A stretch of DNA of 64,000 nucleotides from Amorphochlora amoebiformis (Eukaryota; Cercozoa; Chlorarachniophyceae), in NCBI GenBank assembly GCA_054601695.1, contig BAAHQB010000278.1, positions 1-64,000 of the forward strand, written 5' to 3'. The notes beneath the pieces were generated by a model. The model did not search any database and was not told where the DNA came from. It saw nothing but the letters and a program-made list of their open reading frames with translations. This document shows positions 1 to 12,868 of the stretch, piece after piece (position 1 is the first letter of the stretch; every line of letters starts with the position of its first letter). A program made the position numbers and the translations under genes.

Positions 1-364
1 CCCTAACCCGACACCCTAACCCGACACCCTAACCCTAACCCGACACCCTAACCCTAACCCGACACCCTAACCCTAACCCGACACCCTAACCCTAACCCTA
101 ACCCTAACCCTAACCCTAACCCTAACCCGACACCCTAACCCTAACCCTAACCCTAACCCTAACCCTAACCCTAACCCTAACCCTAACCCTAACCCTAACC
201 CTAACCCTAACCCTAACCCTAACCCTAACCCTAACCCTAACCCTAACCCTAACCCTAACCCTAACCCTAACGCTCCGCTCAATGCATAGCTGTAACCCTA
301 ACCCTAACCCTAACCCTAATCCTAACCCTAACCCTAACCCAACCCTAACCCTAACCTTAACCCT
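1..364. repeat. Telomere repeat array, left chromosome end
   Basis: CCCTAA hexamers run from the first base, as expected at the left end of a chromosome whose G-rich strand is TTAGGG. In the first 130 bases the hexamers are interrupted by CCCGACA, giving higher-order blocks of one to three CCCTAA units plus the variant. Positions 130-270 are nearly pure. A short non-telomeric insert lies at 271-293, followed by degenerate hexamers (CCTAAT, CCCAA, CCTTAA) to about 364, where unique sequence begins. Confidence 0.95.
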
Positions 365-1140
365 AATATCTAGAATATCATCATCCAGATTTTATTTTTG
401 GTACGCTTGAAACGATGTTTCGTTAATCTTTGATTGGAAAATGATTTGAACGTTCCTGTGATGATTTTGGATTTTCGATTTCAAGGATATTTGGTTCGAC
501 TAGAGCGGAGAGGACAGTTCTAGTCCTTGGGATGAGATGAGGTTAGTCGTGAAATTACAGCCACACAGGTCGATGAGTCCACGATTGCTATTTTTGGAAA
601 TCCATGAGGATTAGTCCTATCAACCCGTTCATAGCTTGATCCTTCGATACTACTGGAGGTGCCTTGAGAGGCAGTGGTTGCAATATCGGGTCGGCGGCGA
701 GGAGCGGAGCTATCGGATTTCCTGTCACTACAGTTAGGTGTCCTGTTATCCTTGTTTAAGTTCCTGGTATGGCTATTCTCCGCAACCATCTCGATTTTTT
801 TTACAATCCCGTCCCTAAGTACATCACTGGACGCAAAAGCGCGCTCGCTGTATGACCTGAAAGATCGTACATGCATCAGCATATTGATCCAAAGGAATAA
901 CAAGTTTACGTTCTTTCCGGGTTTTCAGGGATTATAGGGATTACTTTCTATTTTCTTACCCGCAGATAGGGATACGTCGGATTCGATCTGATACAAGTTT
1001 AGACTCGGACTGCTGGATATATTCGTACATTATAGTTAAGAGTTATACACACGAGTTTAAATTTAGGTTTAAAAAAGTATTTATACATTTAAAAATATAA
1101 ATATATATTTACATATATATATATATATAATGTAACATAC
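365..1140. other. Subtelomeric unique sequence, no supported gene
   Basis: First non-repetitive sequence inside the telomere. It has open frames on both strands (for example 520-903 minus, 127 codons), but neither translation shows a recognisable motif or a convincing splice context, and they overlap one another. I see no gene here that I can support. AT-rich sequence follows from about 1070. Confidence 0.5.
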
Positions 1141-1145
1141 ATATT

Positions 1146-1581
1146 TTGTTAAAGCAACGATATAAATAGTACGCGTGGACGCAGTTCGAAGAGTATATAT
1201 CGATAACGTGAAGTACGGTCGTACGTATACTATAGATAGCTGGAGATCGCTGGAGATACCGGAGATTCTTGGAGATCGTTTAATCCGGTAGTACCCGGCA
1301 GTAAGCGGTAGTTCCCGGTAATAACGGGGCTTCGAGGATGCGTGACGCCACGCCATGTCATACATGCAATTAACAGTACCCACCCTAAGTACCTTCCTGT
1401 GAACACAGTCGATTTGTAGCACCCATGTAGTTGTAGCACCCATGCAGTTGCGGTGCCCATGCAGTTGTAGTATGCATGAAAATTTGGATTTCCATCATCA
1501 GAATCCAAACAGACTTCAATCGAACCTGATCCCGGACTACATTTGCTAATACCAACGTCTGGACTACCGTTGCGCTAACAA
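1146..1581 (-). mobile_element. tRNA-headed short element, copy A
   Basis: Reads on the minus strand. The head, at the right end (about 1500-1575), begins GTTAGCGCAACGG (A-box-like) and has GGTTCGATTGAAG (B-box-like), followed by GTCTGTTTGGATT as in the other copies. The body has a TGACG/CGTCA-type palindrome and GGAGATC...GGAGAT repeats. The far end (1146) is TTGTTAAAGCAACG, an inverted match of the head start TTGTTAGCGCAACG with two mismatches. TA-rich sequence flanks both ends. A tandem-repeated insert at about 1400-1480 makes this copy longer than copies B and C. Confidence 0.7.
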
Positions 1582-1596
1582 CATATATATATATAT

Positions 1597-1637
<41 letters not shown>

Positions 1638-1707
1638 GAATATTAGATATGCCATACACGTGCATATTTTGCGCACAAGTGCATACAACACACAATATAT
1701 GCGTAGA

Positions 1708-2120
1708 TGGTACTACCCCGTACCAACCGGTAGTGCCCGATGAAATGGGGTTTCAGCCTATCAGGTGACAAGGCGTGACGTCACACCATGTCACGAACCG
1801 GAATTTTTTCCCCCGAAGTTACTACTACTGGTAGTCCACGATTTTCTTGAGACCCATTTGACCTACATCCACTCTAACCCTAATTGATCGGAACAATGTG
1901 GGTATGTGCGAAAATACCACCACAATCTTTGGGAAACTTTCGGAGCGTGACATCGCGTGATATCATGCCTTATCGCATAAAGCTAGAGGGTGTGTCCGGT
2001 ACTGCCGGTTTGCACTGGGTAGTACGAGGTGATCTCCAGCAATCTCCGGTTCTCGAGTGATCTCCCGATTAGCTGTGACTGTGTTTCTACACTCTATCGA
2101 TATCTGCTCATCCTCTCATG
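1708..2120. mobile_element. Two partial, oppositely oriented element copies
   Basis: Positions 1708-1880 match the body of copy B in minus orientation: GGTAGT near the start, then AGGTGACAAGGCGTGACG and the following GTCACACCATGTCACG. Positions 1945-2120 match the tail in plus orientation: GGTGATCTCCAGCAATCTCC, then CTCTATCGATATCTGCTC. Neither has the tRNA-like head. They form an inverted pair of fragments next to copy A. Confidence 0.55.
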
Positions 2121-2124
2121 CATA

Positions 2125-2147
2125 TATATATATATATATATATGAAA

Positions 2148-2188
<41 letters not shown>

Positions 2189-2205
2189 CATATATATATA
2201 CATAC

Positions 2206-2271
<66 letters not shown>

Positions 2272-2275
2272 GTGT
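2125..2275. repeat. (TA)n microsatellite block
   Basis: Nearly continuous TA dinucleotides with rare interruptions. This is the first of dozens of such blocks in the window. The open frames of repeating Tyr-Ile it creates on both strands are not genes. Confidence 0.9.
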
Positions 2276-2329
2276 GTGCGTGCTTGTGGGTACTGTGTGG
2301 GGGATCATATTACACACATTCATGCATAA

Positions 2330-3792
2330 ACCCTAATTCATCTGAGTGTATACCGTTATCTGGGGAGATTGATTGTGGGAAGAAATAGTTAAATTTTGGG
2401 TATTGTTGGGGGAAATGTCCATGCCCGTGCCTGTGCCCATGCCCATGCCTATGCCCGGACCCGGACCCGCGCCTGGATCCCCGGCCAGATCCGCCTCCAT
2501 GCCCACGGGCCCTGGTCGGTAGTGGGCACGCGAGGGGCATTGAAACATGAGTCCGAAGACTGAGAGTCGGGAATGCACTCCCTGTTGAAGCCTCGAGAGA
2601 TCCTACTCGTTATGCATTGCATATCAACATGAACAGTATACATATCGAGTTTTGGTGAGTGTATCCAACATTTGAGAGAGATGATCCCTTTGACTTGAAG
2701 TCGAGCACGCAAAACCTCCCAACATACCGGTAGTTATCACCGGCATTCGTAGATATCTGTAAACAAACAACTTAACAAACCTTGTTGGGAGTTATCGTTG
2801 TTTAGTACCTGGTAGAGAGTCTGTGCATGCAACTCTGTTGCGGCAAACAATTCGATCTGACCATTTCAATACTCATAATTCAGACGCAAATGTGTATAAC
2901 AAGAGGGATCACGCTGGATCCCCCAGGATTGTCGTCAATGATTTAACAACATCTATGCTCCCCTGACAAATCTCAGTACCCGAGTCTGATTTAACAACAT
3001 CTAAGCTCCCCTGACAAATCTCAGTTCCCGAGTCCTCCCTCTTACCATCCCAATGCCTCCCCACCAATGCAATTATGCAAATCCCTCTGCCAACACACAA
3101 ACTCCTCGAGCCCAATTCTAGTTGTTTAACCCCAATTCCCAAGATTCGAGCCATTTTCCATCCCAAATCCAAGGTTAATAGTTCTCTCGGTACAACATGA
3201 AAAGCTAGACTCAGTAGTAGACTGGCCACCTCCATCGCCAGAATCGTCTTAATATCCATTATGCAGACAGGAATTCGATCTGAGTGGAATCAATTACACG
3301 AGTAAGTGGGCGATGGTGGGTGGGTTTGTGTATGATTCTGCCCTTGTTGGCCTCTCTTGGCTGCCGTTCCCTGCCCTGCCCTCGCCCTCCCTACTGACCT
3401 GTAGAGAACTTGTTTGCTTTCTTTTCGATCTTGCTTTCCTTGAAAATTCGGATAGCGATGCACGGACTACTTTTGAACTCATGTTGTGATGCCTCGACAA
3501 ACTAGTGTTGTAGGTACACATGTATTAAGAATACAAAACATGTCGCCCAGCTGTGTATAAATATGAATTATTTTAGTACTGATCACCTCATAGGGACTAC
3601 AACGGCGTTGATCGTAGGCGGCCATGGCACTATAGGCGAATAGGCTGGTTCAAAACAAAACACACGGATAGAAGAGGGACATATACCAACATATAAATCA
3701 CCCCAGGCACGACGCACAATGTGAAATATTTTTCCTTCACATACTTGTACAGGGATATTTCTCAGAGGATGTTTATGCTGTGTGTCATTACG

Positions 3793-3823
<31 letters not shown>

Positions 3824-3840
3824 GTATATGTATATATAGA
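2330..3840. other. Subtelomeric region, no supported gene; 48-bp direct repeat
   Basis: Open frames exist on the minus strand (2909-3259 and 3294-3521 are the longest) but show no family features or clear splice signals. A 48-bp unit beginning TGATTTAACAACATCT is tandemly duplicated at 2939-2986 and 2987-3034 with two differences. A G/C-rich hexamer-like stretch (CCCATG, CCGTGCC) lies at 2416-2480. Confidence 0.45.
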
Positions 3841-3845
3841 TGAAT

Positions 3846-4206
3846 AATGTTAAAGCAACAATATAAATAGCATGAGGGAACGCAGTTCAAAGAGTAGATA
3901 TCGATAGAGTGTTGAAACATCGTCGAACGTATACTACAATAGCTTGAGATCGCCGGAGATTCCAGAGATTCTTGGAGATCGTATCATCCGGTAGTACCCT
4001 GTAGGAACGGGTCTTCCGTATTAGGTGACAGGACGTGACGTCACACCATGTCACGCTTCTAGAATTTTCTCGAAGATTCGAGTGGAAGTTAGAACGTTCC
4101 CAGAAATTTCCTGAATTAACTGCCTGAGAATTTCCCTTCATCATTCGTCATAATCCAAACGGACTTCAATCAATCTCTTTCAATCATAAAGTTGCGCTAA
4201 CAATAT
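3846..4206 (-). mobile_element. tRNA-headed short element, copy B
   Basis: About 360 bp on the minus strand. The head is at the right end (4140-4206): GTTAGCGCAACTTTATGATT, then a decayed B-box region and AAGTCCGTTTGGATTATGAC. The body contains GTGACGTCA inside a longer palindrome (4030-4055) and repeats of GGAGAT. The distal end is AATGTTAAAGCAAC, an inverted near-match of the head start. TA tracts flank both sides. The ends and body match copies A and C. Confidence 0.7.
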
Positions 4207-5660
<1,454 letters not shown>

Positions 5661-5662
5661 AC

Positions 5663-6575
5663 CTGTTCCCACGATTGGTATGGGACTTGGTGTGTTGCTT
5701 ATTGCGGACGCGGACGCGGTTGCGGATGTGGATGCAAATGCGGATGTGGATGCAAATGCGGATGCGGATGCGGATGCGGATGCGGACGTGGTGGTTTTAT
5801 CTTGACGTCGAGCATTGTTTGCGAAGCTGACATAGGTAGCATTGGTTGTGAGAGTGGCATCATCAGGTTTTGGTGTGAGTTGCGGAAACCTGAGTTTGTT
5901 CAATCTGACGGGTGTTTTAGGTTTGCATGTTTTGGACTGTGTGGAAGCTGACTCGGAGGCGGAGGCGGGGGCGGGGGTGAGAGCAGGAGCGGGGGCGGGG
6001 GTGAGAGCAGGAGCGGGAGCGGGGTTTGAATGTAAAGGATTAGCGAATGGTGGCAGGGAACTAGAAGCATCTCCCTTGGAGTCGACCTGGCTGGACAGGC
6101 GGGGGTTTCGGGCATGAGTACGTGATAGTTTGGAGGAGCGAGAAGGCAGGGGGGTGCGGAAACAGCGTGAGGAGTTTTGGAGAGCTCTGAGCATGAGTTG
6201 GAATCGGGGAGACATACCAGTCATCTCGGCTATAGTCTGCAATATTTTGATATCGTAGTGATTACTATCCGTACTCTCATCGTGTCGACCCGTGGCGAAG
6301 GCCCCAGCCCCTGGCCCAGGCCCAATCCCAGCCCCAATCCCAGCCCCAATCGCAGCCCCAATCCCATCCCCAATCGCAGCCCCAATCTCAGCCCCAATCG
6401 CAGCCCCAATCCCAGCCCCAATCCCAACTGGAGCGAGATTGGTACCAAATTCGGCGTCGGGATCCGGATCCACGTTGGGATCGGAATCGAATTCGAGTTC
6501 GAAATCGGAATCCGAATCTTGGGCGGCCTCAAAAGCAATAACACCTCGAGGTCTATCACGTACAAGGTGGAGACA
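5663..6575 (-). CDS. Putative exon of a low-complexity protein
   Basis: Open minus-strand frame of about 300 codons. From its start it encodes an acidic Asp/Ser/Glu segment (DSDSDFELEFDSD), a Gly/Ile/Ala repeat from CCCCAATC-type units (6310-6430), a more complex basic stretch of about 90 residues (MSPRFQLMLRALQ), Pro/Ala repeats, then Ser/Ala repeats from GATGCG hexamers (5700-5790). A candidate donor CAG|GTGACG lies at 5663/5662 and a weak acceptor at about 6576. No domain is recognised. It may belong to the same minus-strand gene as the exons at 8168-13883, but the joins could not be made. The boundaries are tentative, and part may be fortuitous openness of simple repeats. Confidence 0.4.
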
Positions 6576-6699
6576 CTTGAGAACGAGTAAGGATCAATCA
6601 TATAGGACACCTCATAATCACGAATGCATACGATGTTAACACACATGTATACTCCACATGTTTCATGCGTGCATATAATGTGTACATGTACGTATGCGC

Positions 6700-6700
6700 T

Positions 6701-6738
<38 letters not shown>

Positions 6739-6880
6739 TATATATATATGTTTAATACATGTGTTATATACTTATGTCAGTGTTTTAGCATATTTATTTG
6801 TGTACATCCCTATGTGCATGTGTATTTTAAATCTATATATATATATATACATATTAGTATGTATGTATATATATATTATA

Positions 6881-6933
<53 letters not shown>

Positions 6934-6934
6934 C

Positions 6935-6980
<46 letters not shown>

Positions 6981-6981
6981 A

Positions 6982-7029
<48 letters not shown>

Positions 7030-7046
7030 TTATATATATATATATT

Positions 7047-7141
<95 letters not shown>

Positions 7142-7195
7142 CATATTATATATACACATATACACACACACGCATATGTATATATATATATATAC

Positions 7196-7234
<39 letters not shown>

Positions 7235-7269
7235 AAATATATATATATTTATTTATATGTGTATATATT

Positions 7270-7323
<54 letters not shown>

Positions 7324-7325
7324 GA
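6700..7325. repeat. (TA)n microsatellite block
   Basis: Over 600 bp composed almost wholly of TA dinucleotides with short TATATATTTATA and CACACA interruptions. If the flanking coding-like segments belong to one gene, this is intronic. Confidence 0.9.
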
Positions 7326-7353
7326 AATAATTGTAGCATTCGAGGTGTGAGAC

Positions 7354-7540
7354 CTTGACGGGAAGATGGAGGAGAGGCTTGGTATCGAGGCTTGGCAGCC
7401 TTGGCGCCTTTGTCGGGCTTGGCGGCGCGCCTCCGAATACGAAGAGGAAAACGAGTACGGATGCGAAAAAGAGTGCGAATGAGAATGCGAACGTAAGTGC
7501 GAGCCTAGGCGACGTTCAATCACAAACGGCTTCGCGACGA
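7354..7540 (-). CDS. Possible exon, Ser/His- and Arg-rich
   Basis: The minus-strand frame is open across the segment and encodes Ser-His alternation ([18 protein letters not shown]) followed by an Arg/Gln-rich stretch. Candidate signals are CATCAG upstream (7543-7541) and a donor CAAG|GTCTCA at 7354. Other frames of the same stretch are also open, so the frame is not proven. Phase does not agree with the exon at 8168-8760 unless weaker sites are used. Low confidence. Confidence 0.25.
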
Positions 7541-7923
7541 CTGATGTTATGCGTCAGGTCACCTTTACCTTTCAGGACGTCACATGTATGCGTGCGTGTA
7601 TGTGTATGTATATGTGTTGCGTGTGTGTGTATATGTGCATGCGTATGTGCATGTGCATGTGTATGTGTATGTGTATCTGTGTATGCATATATGTGCATGT
7701 GTATGTGCATGAATTGTATGTATACACGTTGATAATTGGGTAGGTATAGATGATCGGTAATGGTGGATGTCGATGGTTCGGTGTGCGTGTGTTGTTGTGT
7801 AGATGTAGATGTGTTGATAGCACCATCTTCGATGGATCCTATGGAGATGGCGATCTCGATCCTTTCTTGCTCAATTCCATACGTCATCCTTGCCCTTCAA
7901 AGGTACAGTACATATACATATAT

Positions 7924-7994
<71 letters not shown>

Positions 7995-8014
7995 AAATTT
8001 AATACTATATTATA

Positions 8015-8052
<38 letters not shown>

Positions 8053-8167
8053 TGTATGGAAATATAAATTATATCCTAGTGAAATGTACATATGATTTGA
8101 TACTTCCGTGTGTGTGTGCCCGCATGCGTGTGTATGAACAGACGTATATAGAAATACTTGTGTTGAC

Positions 8168-8760
8168 CTTCCAGATGTAGTTTGAGCAAGGTGTGGTGTT
8201 CCTTGTGTTGTTTCATGTAGGTGTGATGTTGCTTGTATCGTATTTGCATTCCGCGATGAAGAGGAGGAATCGTGCTCGGCCGTGGGGTTGGGCTTTGTGT
8301 CGGCATGTGCCTTGGCCTCTGTCCTGACGTCGGCGGTGTGTGGGATTTCGGTGATATCGGCGTCAAGTGGTCGGTCGTTAGAATGTTGGTAGTGATTTGA
8401 TGGTGTTTGTGTTGGTGGATGCGACTGTAGGGGTTGGGTTGGGCGATGGATGTGTTGGTTTTGATGATTGGCAGCTGTACTTGTTGCAGTTATTGGTGCA
8501 CTACTATGGTGAGCGTTGTGAGCATGATGACTTTGGGCATGAGGTTGGGCATGAGGTTGAGCATGAGGTTGAACACGGGGTTGAGCATGAGGTTGAGGTT
8601 GAGGTTGAGCGTGAGGTTGAGATTGAGGTTGAGCATGAGGTGGTTGAATGTGAGGTTGGGCATGAGGTTGAGCATGAGGTTGGGAATAGGGTTGGGCGTG
8701 AGCTTGTGGTGGGCCTCCGAGGGGCCCCATTTGGTCCATGTAGGAGTAGTCATGTAAGTC
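8168..8760 (-). CDS. Putative exon, Gln/Pro/His/Ala repeat protein
   Basis: Starts after a good acceptor (CACAG, 8765-8761) with DLHDYSYMDQMGPLGGPP, continues into imperfect HAQP repeats from CTCATGCCCAACC-type units (8520-8700), then a Ser/Thr/His/Ala-rich disordered stretch, and reaches a donor AAG|GTCAAC at 8168/8167 (or CAA|GTATTT slightly further on). The mix of repeat and non-repeat residues in one long frame supports real coding, probably a disordered region of the minus-strand gene whose F-box exon is at 12503-12634. Linkage is inferred, not shown. Confidence 0.5.
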
Positions 8761-8929
8761 CTGTGAAGCACAACATACAGAGACTTTCAAATCGCCGAGA
8801 TGCTACCTTATCGGACAAGCAGGACATGTCAAGGTTTCGTATTGCTAGCTACTGTAGGTGCGTGCTAGGGGTGTGCGTAGGGGTACGGGTAGGGTTAGGA
8901 GTATGAGCATATGTGAGGGTATTGTATGT

Positions 8930-9206
8930 CATCTAATGTATCGTGCATAGCAAGATACGATAACATGATACGAGAAGGTACACGATACGATAATGTGTTG
9001 TGATAGCACGACACGAGAAGGTACAATGAGATGATGTGAGAGCGATACCATGATACGAGAAGCTACGATACGATACGATCGTGTGAGAGCGATTTCACGA
9101 TACGAGAAGGTACACGTACGATCGTGTGTTTGTGATACCACGATACGAAAAGGTAAACGATGAAATCATGTCAAAGCGATAATATGATACAAGACGGTAC
9201 ACAATG

Positions 9207-9286
<80 letters not shown>

Positions 9287-9351
9287 GTATATATTATGGA
9301 AGTGCATCATACATACATACATATATAATTATATATATATATATATATATA

Positions 9352-9388
<37 letters not shown>

Positions 9389-9453
9389 AGATATATGTAT
9401 ATATTATGGAATATGTATATATTATGGAAGTGTATCATACATACATACATATA

Positions 9454-9500
<47 letters not shown>

Positions 9501-10350
9501 ATATATATATATATACGATCATGTGAGAGCGATGACACGATGATGAAAATCAACTCACGTAACGCAAGTCGATATTACGATTCTTATCGTATCGTGTTCG
9601 TGTGTTGTGTTATCGTACGTCGTTACCGTATCGTGTAATAATTACGTGTCATGGTATCGCGTCATGGTATCGTGATGTGGGATGGTATCTCATCATGGTA
9701 TATCGTGTCATAATATCTGGTATCGTGTCATGGTGTCGCGTCATGGTATCGTCACGTGATGGTATCGTCACTTGATGGTATCGTCACGTGATGGTCTCAT
9801 GTGTGATGGTATCTCACCATGGTATATCGTATCATAGTATCTTATGTCATGATGGTATCGTGTCATGGTATCGTCACGTGATGGTATCGTCACGTGATGG
9901 TCTCATATGGGATGGTATCTCATCATGGTATATCGTATCATAGTATCTTATGTCGTGATAGTATCGTGTGATGGTATCGCGTGATGGTATCGCGTGATGG
10001 TATCGTGATGGGATGATGTGATTGTATCGTATGTGATGGTATCTCATCATGGTATCATGTCACGGTATCGCATGATAGCTGTCGTGTCATGGTACTGTGT
10101 CAGTCACGTGATGTGAGGTTCCTTGTGAGGAACCTCATGTGTTATGAGGATATCGTGTGTGTCATGATGGTATCTTATCATGGTATCCTGCGTCACGACG
10201 GGATCGTGTCATGGATCTTGTCATTGGTATCGTGTCATGGTGTCGTATAATAATTGTAGTCGTGTCATGGTATCGAGGTACGTATGATCTTATGGTATGA
10301 TGCGATTGTATCGCGAGAGCTAATGCTCTTGTGTGATGGATCGTGTGATG
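8930..10350. repeat. Degenerate ATGGTATCGTG minisatellite
   Basis: Two related arrays. At 8930-9180 the units resemble ACGATACGAGAAGGTAC. At 9600-10350 the units resemble TCGTGTCATGGTATC, often paired with GTCACGTGATGG. TA and CATACATA tracts (9205-9515) separate them. Unit length varies around 13-22 bp with frequent substitutions. No coding signal is seen inside. It lies between two putative exons, so it is probably intronic. Confidence 0.7.
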
Positions 10351-10354
10351 ATAC

Positions 10355-10567
10355 CTCAGCTTCCGAAGTGGAGTTTGAGCTTGAATCGTCAGATTCTTCC
10401 CGCACGCATCCGGATATCTAAGCAAACAAAATACAACAAACAAAGTACTGATGACGATGGTGATATGTAAGGCTTGCTATTGCGCACTACTTGTACTACG
10501 GGAATCGCAGTTTTAAGTACCTGGCCGTCGCTGTCTATATGAACGATTCCGCTCTCGCCGACCAACA
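10355..10567 (-). CDS. Two short linked putative exons (10567-10521, 10417-10355)
   Basis: The first exon (acceptor CGTTAG, donor CAG|GTACTT) reads LVGESGIVHIDSDGQ; the second (acceptor GCTTAG, donor GAG|GTATCA) reads ISGCVREESDDSSSNSTSEAE. They join in phase 0 across a 103-bp intron. The composition (acidic, Ser-rich, no repeats) and clean splice sites look like genuine coding sequence. They presumably continue the minus-strand gene from 13883, lying between its F-box exons and the Gln/Pro/His exon. No function can be read from them. Confidence 0.5.
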
Positions 10568-10609
10568 CTAACGATCACTTATGTAAGACAATATCACACA
10601 TACATGTAC

Positions 10610-10674
10610 ACATATCCCAAATCAAACGCAATGTTTACATGTGTATAATATTCATACACATATCTATATGTATG

Positions 10675-10715
<41 letters not shown>

Positions 10716-10759
10716 ATATATGCATTATATATATATATGTATTACATATATATATATAT

Positions 10760-10804
<45 letters not shown>

Positions 10805-10813
10805 GCTATAATA

Positions 10814-10880
<67 letters not shown>

Positions 10881-10884
10881 GTAT

Positions 10885-10973
<89 letters not shown>

Positions 10974-11055
10974 ATATATATTATATATATATATATATGT
11001 ATGTATATATATATGTGTATATATATATTATATTATATATATATGTACATATATG

Positions 11056-11088
<33 letters not shown>

Positions 11089-11100
11089 GAAGAGATTGTT
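10610..11100. repeat. (TA)n and AG microsatellites
   Basis: TA blocks at 10678-10930 and 10954-11070 with CACACA and a pure (AG)n run at 11071-11090. No gene signal. Confidence 0.85.
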
Positions 11101-11227
11101 GATATATTGGCATAACACCGATCATATCGAAGGAAAACTCAGGGACGATTTTAGCCTACGAGCATATCACCAAATAAAACAAATTCCCTCATATCAACAT
11201 GTGTATAAAACCATACCACCATATATA

Positions 11228-11279
11228 TGTATATATAAACGATTTGTGAAAGCGTTTTGAGGTGTAACCTTGACAAGGC

Positions 11280-11328
<49 letters not shown>

Positions 11329-11383
11329 AATGATTGTGAAATCGTTTTGAGGTGTAACCTTGACAAGACCATTGTATAAGGCT
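11228..11383. repeat. Duplicated 45-bp segment ending at a splice-like site
   Basis: Two copies of a segment with the core TTTTGAGGTGTAACCTTGAC (11253-11288 and 11345-11377) flank a TA tract. On the minus strand each copy contains CTTGTCAAG|GTTACACC, a donor-like boundary. The upstream minus-strand sequence (11380-11640) is open in several frames, but no exon could be assigned. Confidence 0.45.
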
Positions 11384-11941
11384 TTGACCGTGGCATCCGC
11401 TCTCTTGGTTTGACAGTGCGAAATGAACATAAAGCCGAAGGTCGGTCGAGAGCAAAGCTACGAGTTGAGGGGGGGACCCGAGGCAACAGAGACAGAGCAA
11501 AGACAACATAGACAGAGCAAAGACAACATAGATGAGACACCATGCTAAACGAAATAGAGACCGAAGGCACACATGGGCGTGATCGTCGATGGTACGAGCT
11601 AACCCGAAGACTAGTTATCCCACAGTGTCTCTCATCAATATTTTAAGCAAGCGTAGCGTACCTTGAGTCTATGTCGAAGGGTGGAGAATAGCGTATGGTG
11701 GTTGGATTGCCTGGGAGAATAGCGTATGGTGGCTGGATTGACTAGGCCGCCTGTTGTGGCTACTATGCCGCTTACTGCCGCGTATTGTGTTGCTTTTGTT
11801 GCCCATTATTGTTGCGTACAGTATTATTGTGGGCATATTATTATCGTGGGCATTATTATTATGCTGCGTATTATTATTGTGTGCAATCTTATTGTGGGCA
11901 ATCTTATTGTCGTGGGCATTGTTTTGGGGGCAGTTATATTC

Positions 11942-12036
<95 letters not shown>

Positions 12037-12058
12037 TATATATAATATATATATATGT

Positions 12059-12099
<41 letters not shown>

Positions 12100-12311
12100 G
12101 GTACTTATCACACATATATGTATACATATATATGTGACCAAGTTGTTACACCCCCATCCCCTATCCATTTTGTAGTTTGGATCTCGGTTTAGATCTGCCT
12201 GCATCCGTACCGGCATCGGGGTCCGTTTCTGTTGTGATATCGAAATGTTGCTCTTGACCGTTGTGACGACCCGGCCCCCATCGCAGTCCCTGAAAGAGCG
12301 CCTGAGCTTAC

Positions 12312-12681
12312 CCGAGCTCCAATGTTCGAGCTTGGGTTGGGAGCCAGGTTCCAGTTCGTCCTTTGGTTCGATTGGGGATCTTGAGGCTTTGGGTGACGAG
12401 AGAATCTGCCAACGTAGGCCAAGAATGTGCTGAAACAACAGCACCAACGAATAAACGCTACAAAGAACACTAGATATATATACAACTGTATTCAATATGT
12501 ACCTGGCCCAGTTGGTCTCTTTCCACACGAGGGTAACCTCTCTATGCCAGTGTTTTGATACTTTCTGGGGTGACTCGAGCTCTTGCCATGTCAGGAACCG
12601 AAAGATCTTCCGAAGGATGTCGTCCAGGAGGATTCTAACCAATATTTTAACATGCATGCCCATCATTCTAATATATTATAT

Positions 12682-12773
<92 letters not shown>

Positions 12774-12819
12774 AATGTAAATATATATAGTATATTAGTA
12801 TATAACCCTAATATACTAT

Positions 12820-12868
<49 letters not shown>

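Noticed and set aside
2909-3259. Minus-strand 116-codon frame as a subtelomeric gene
   Set aside because: It includes a 48-bp tandem duplication that happens to keep frame and has no recognisable motif or splice context.
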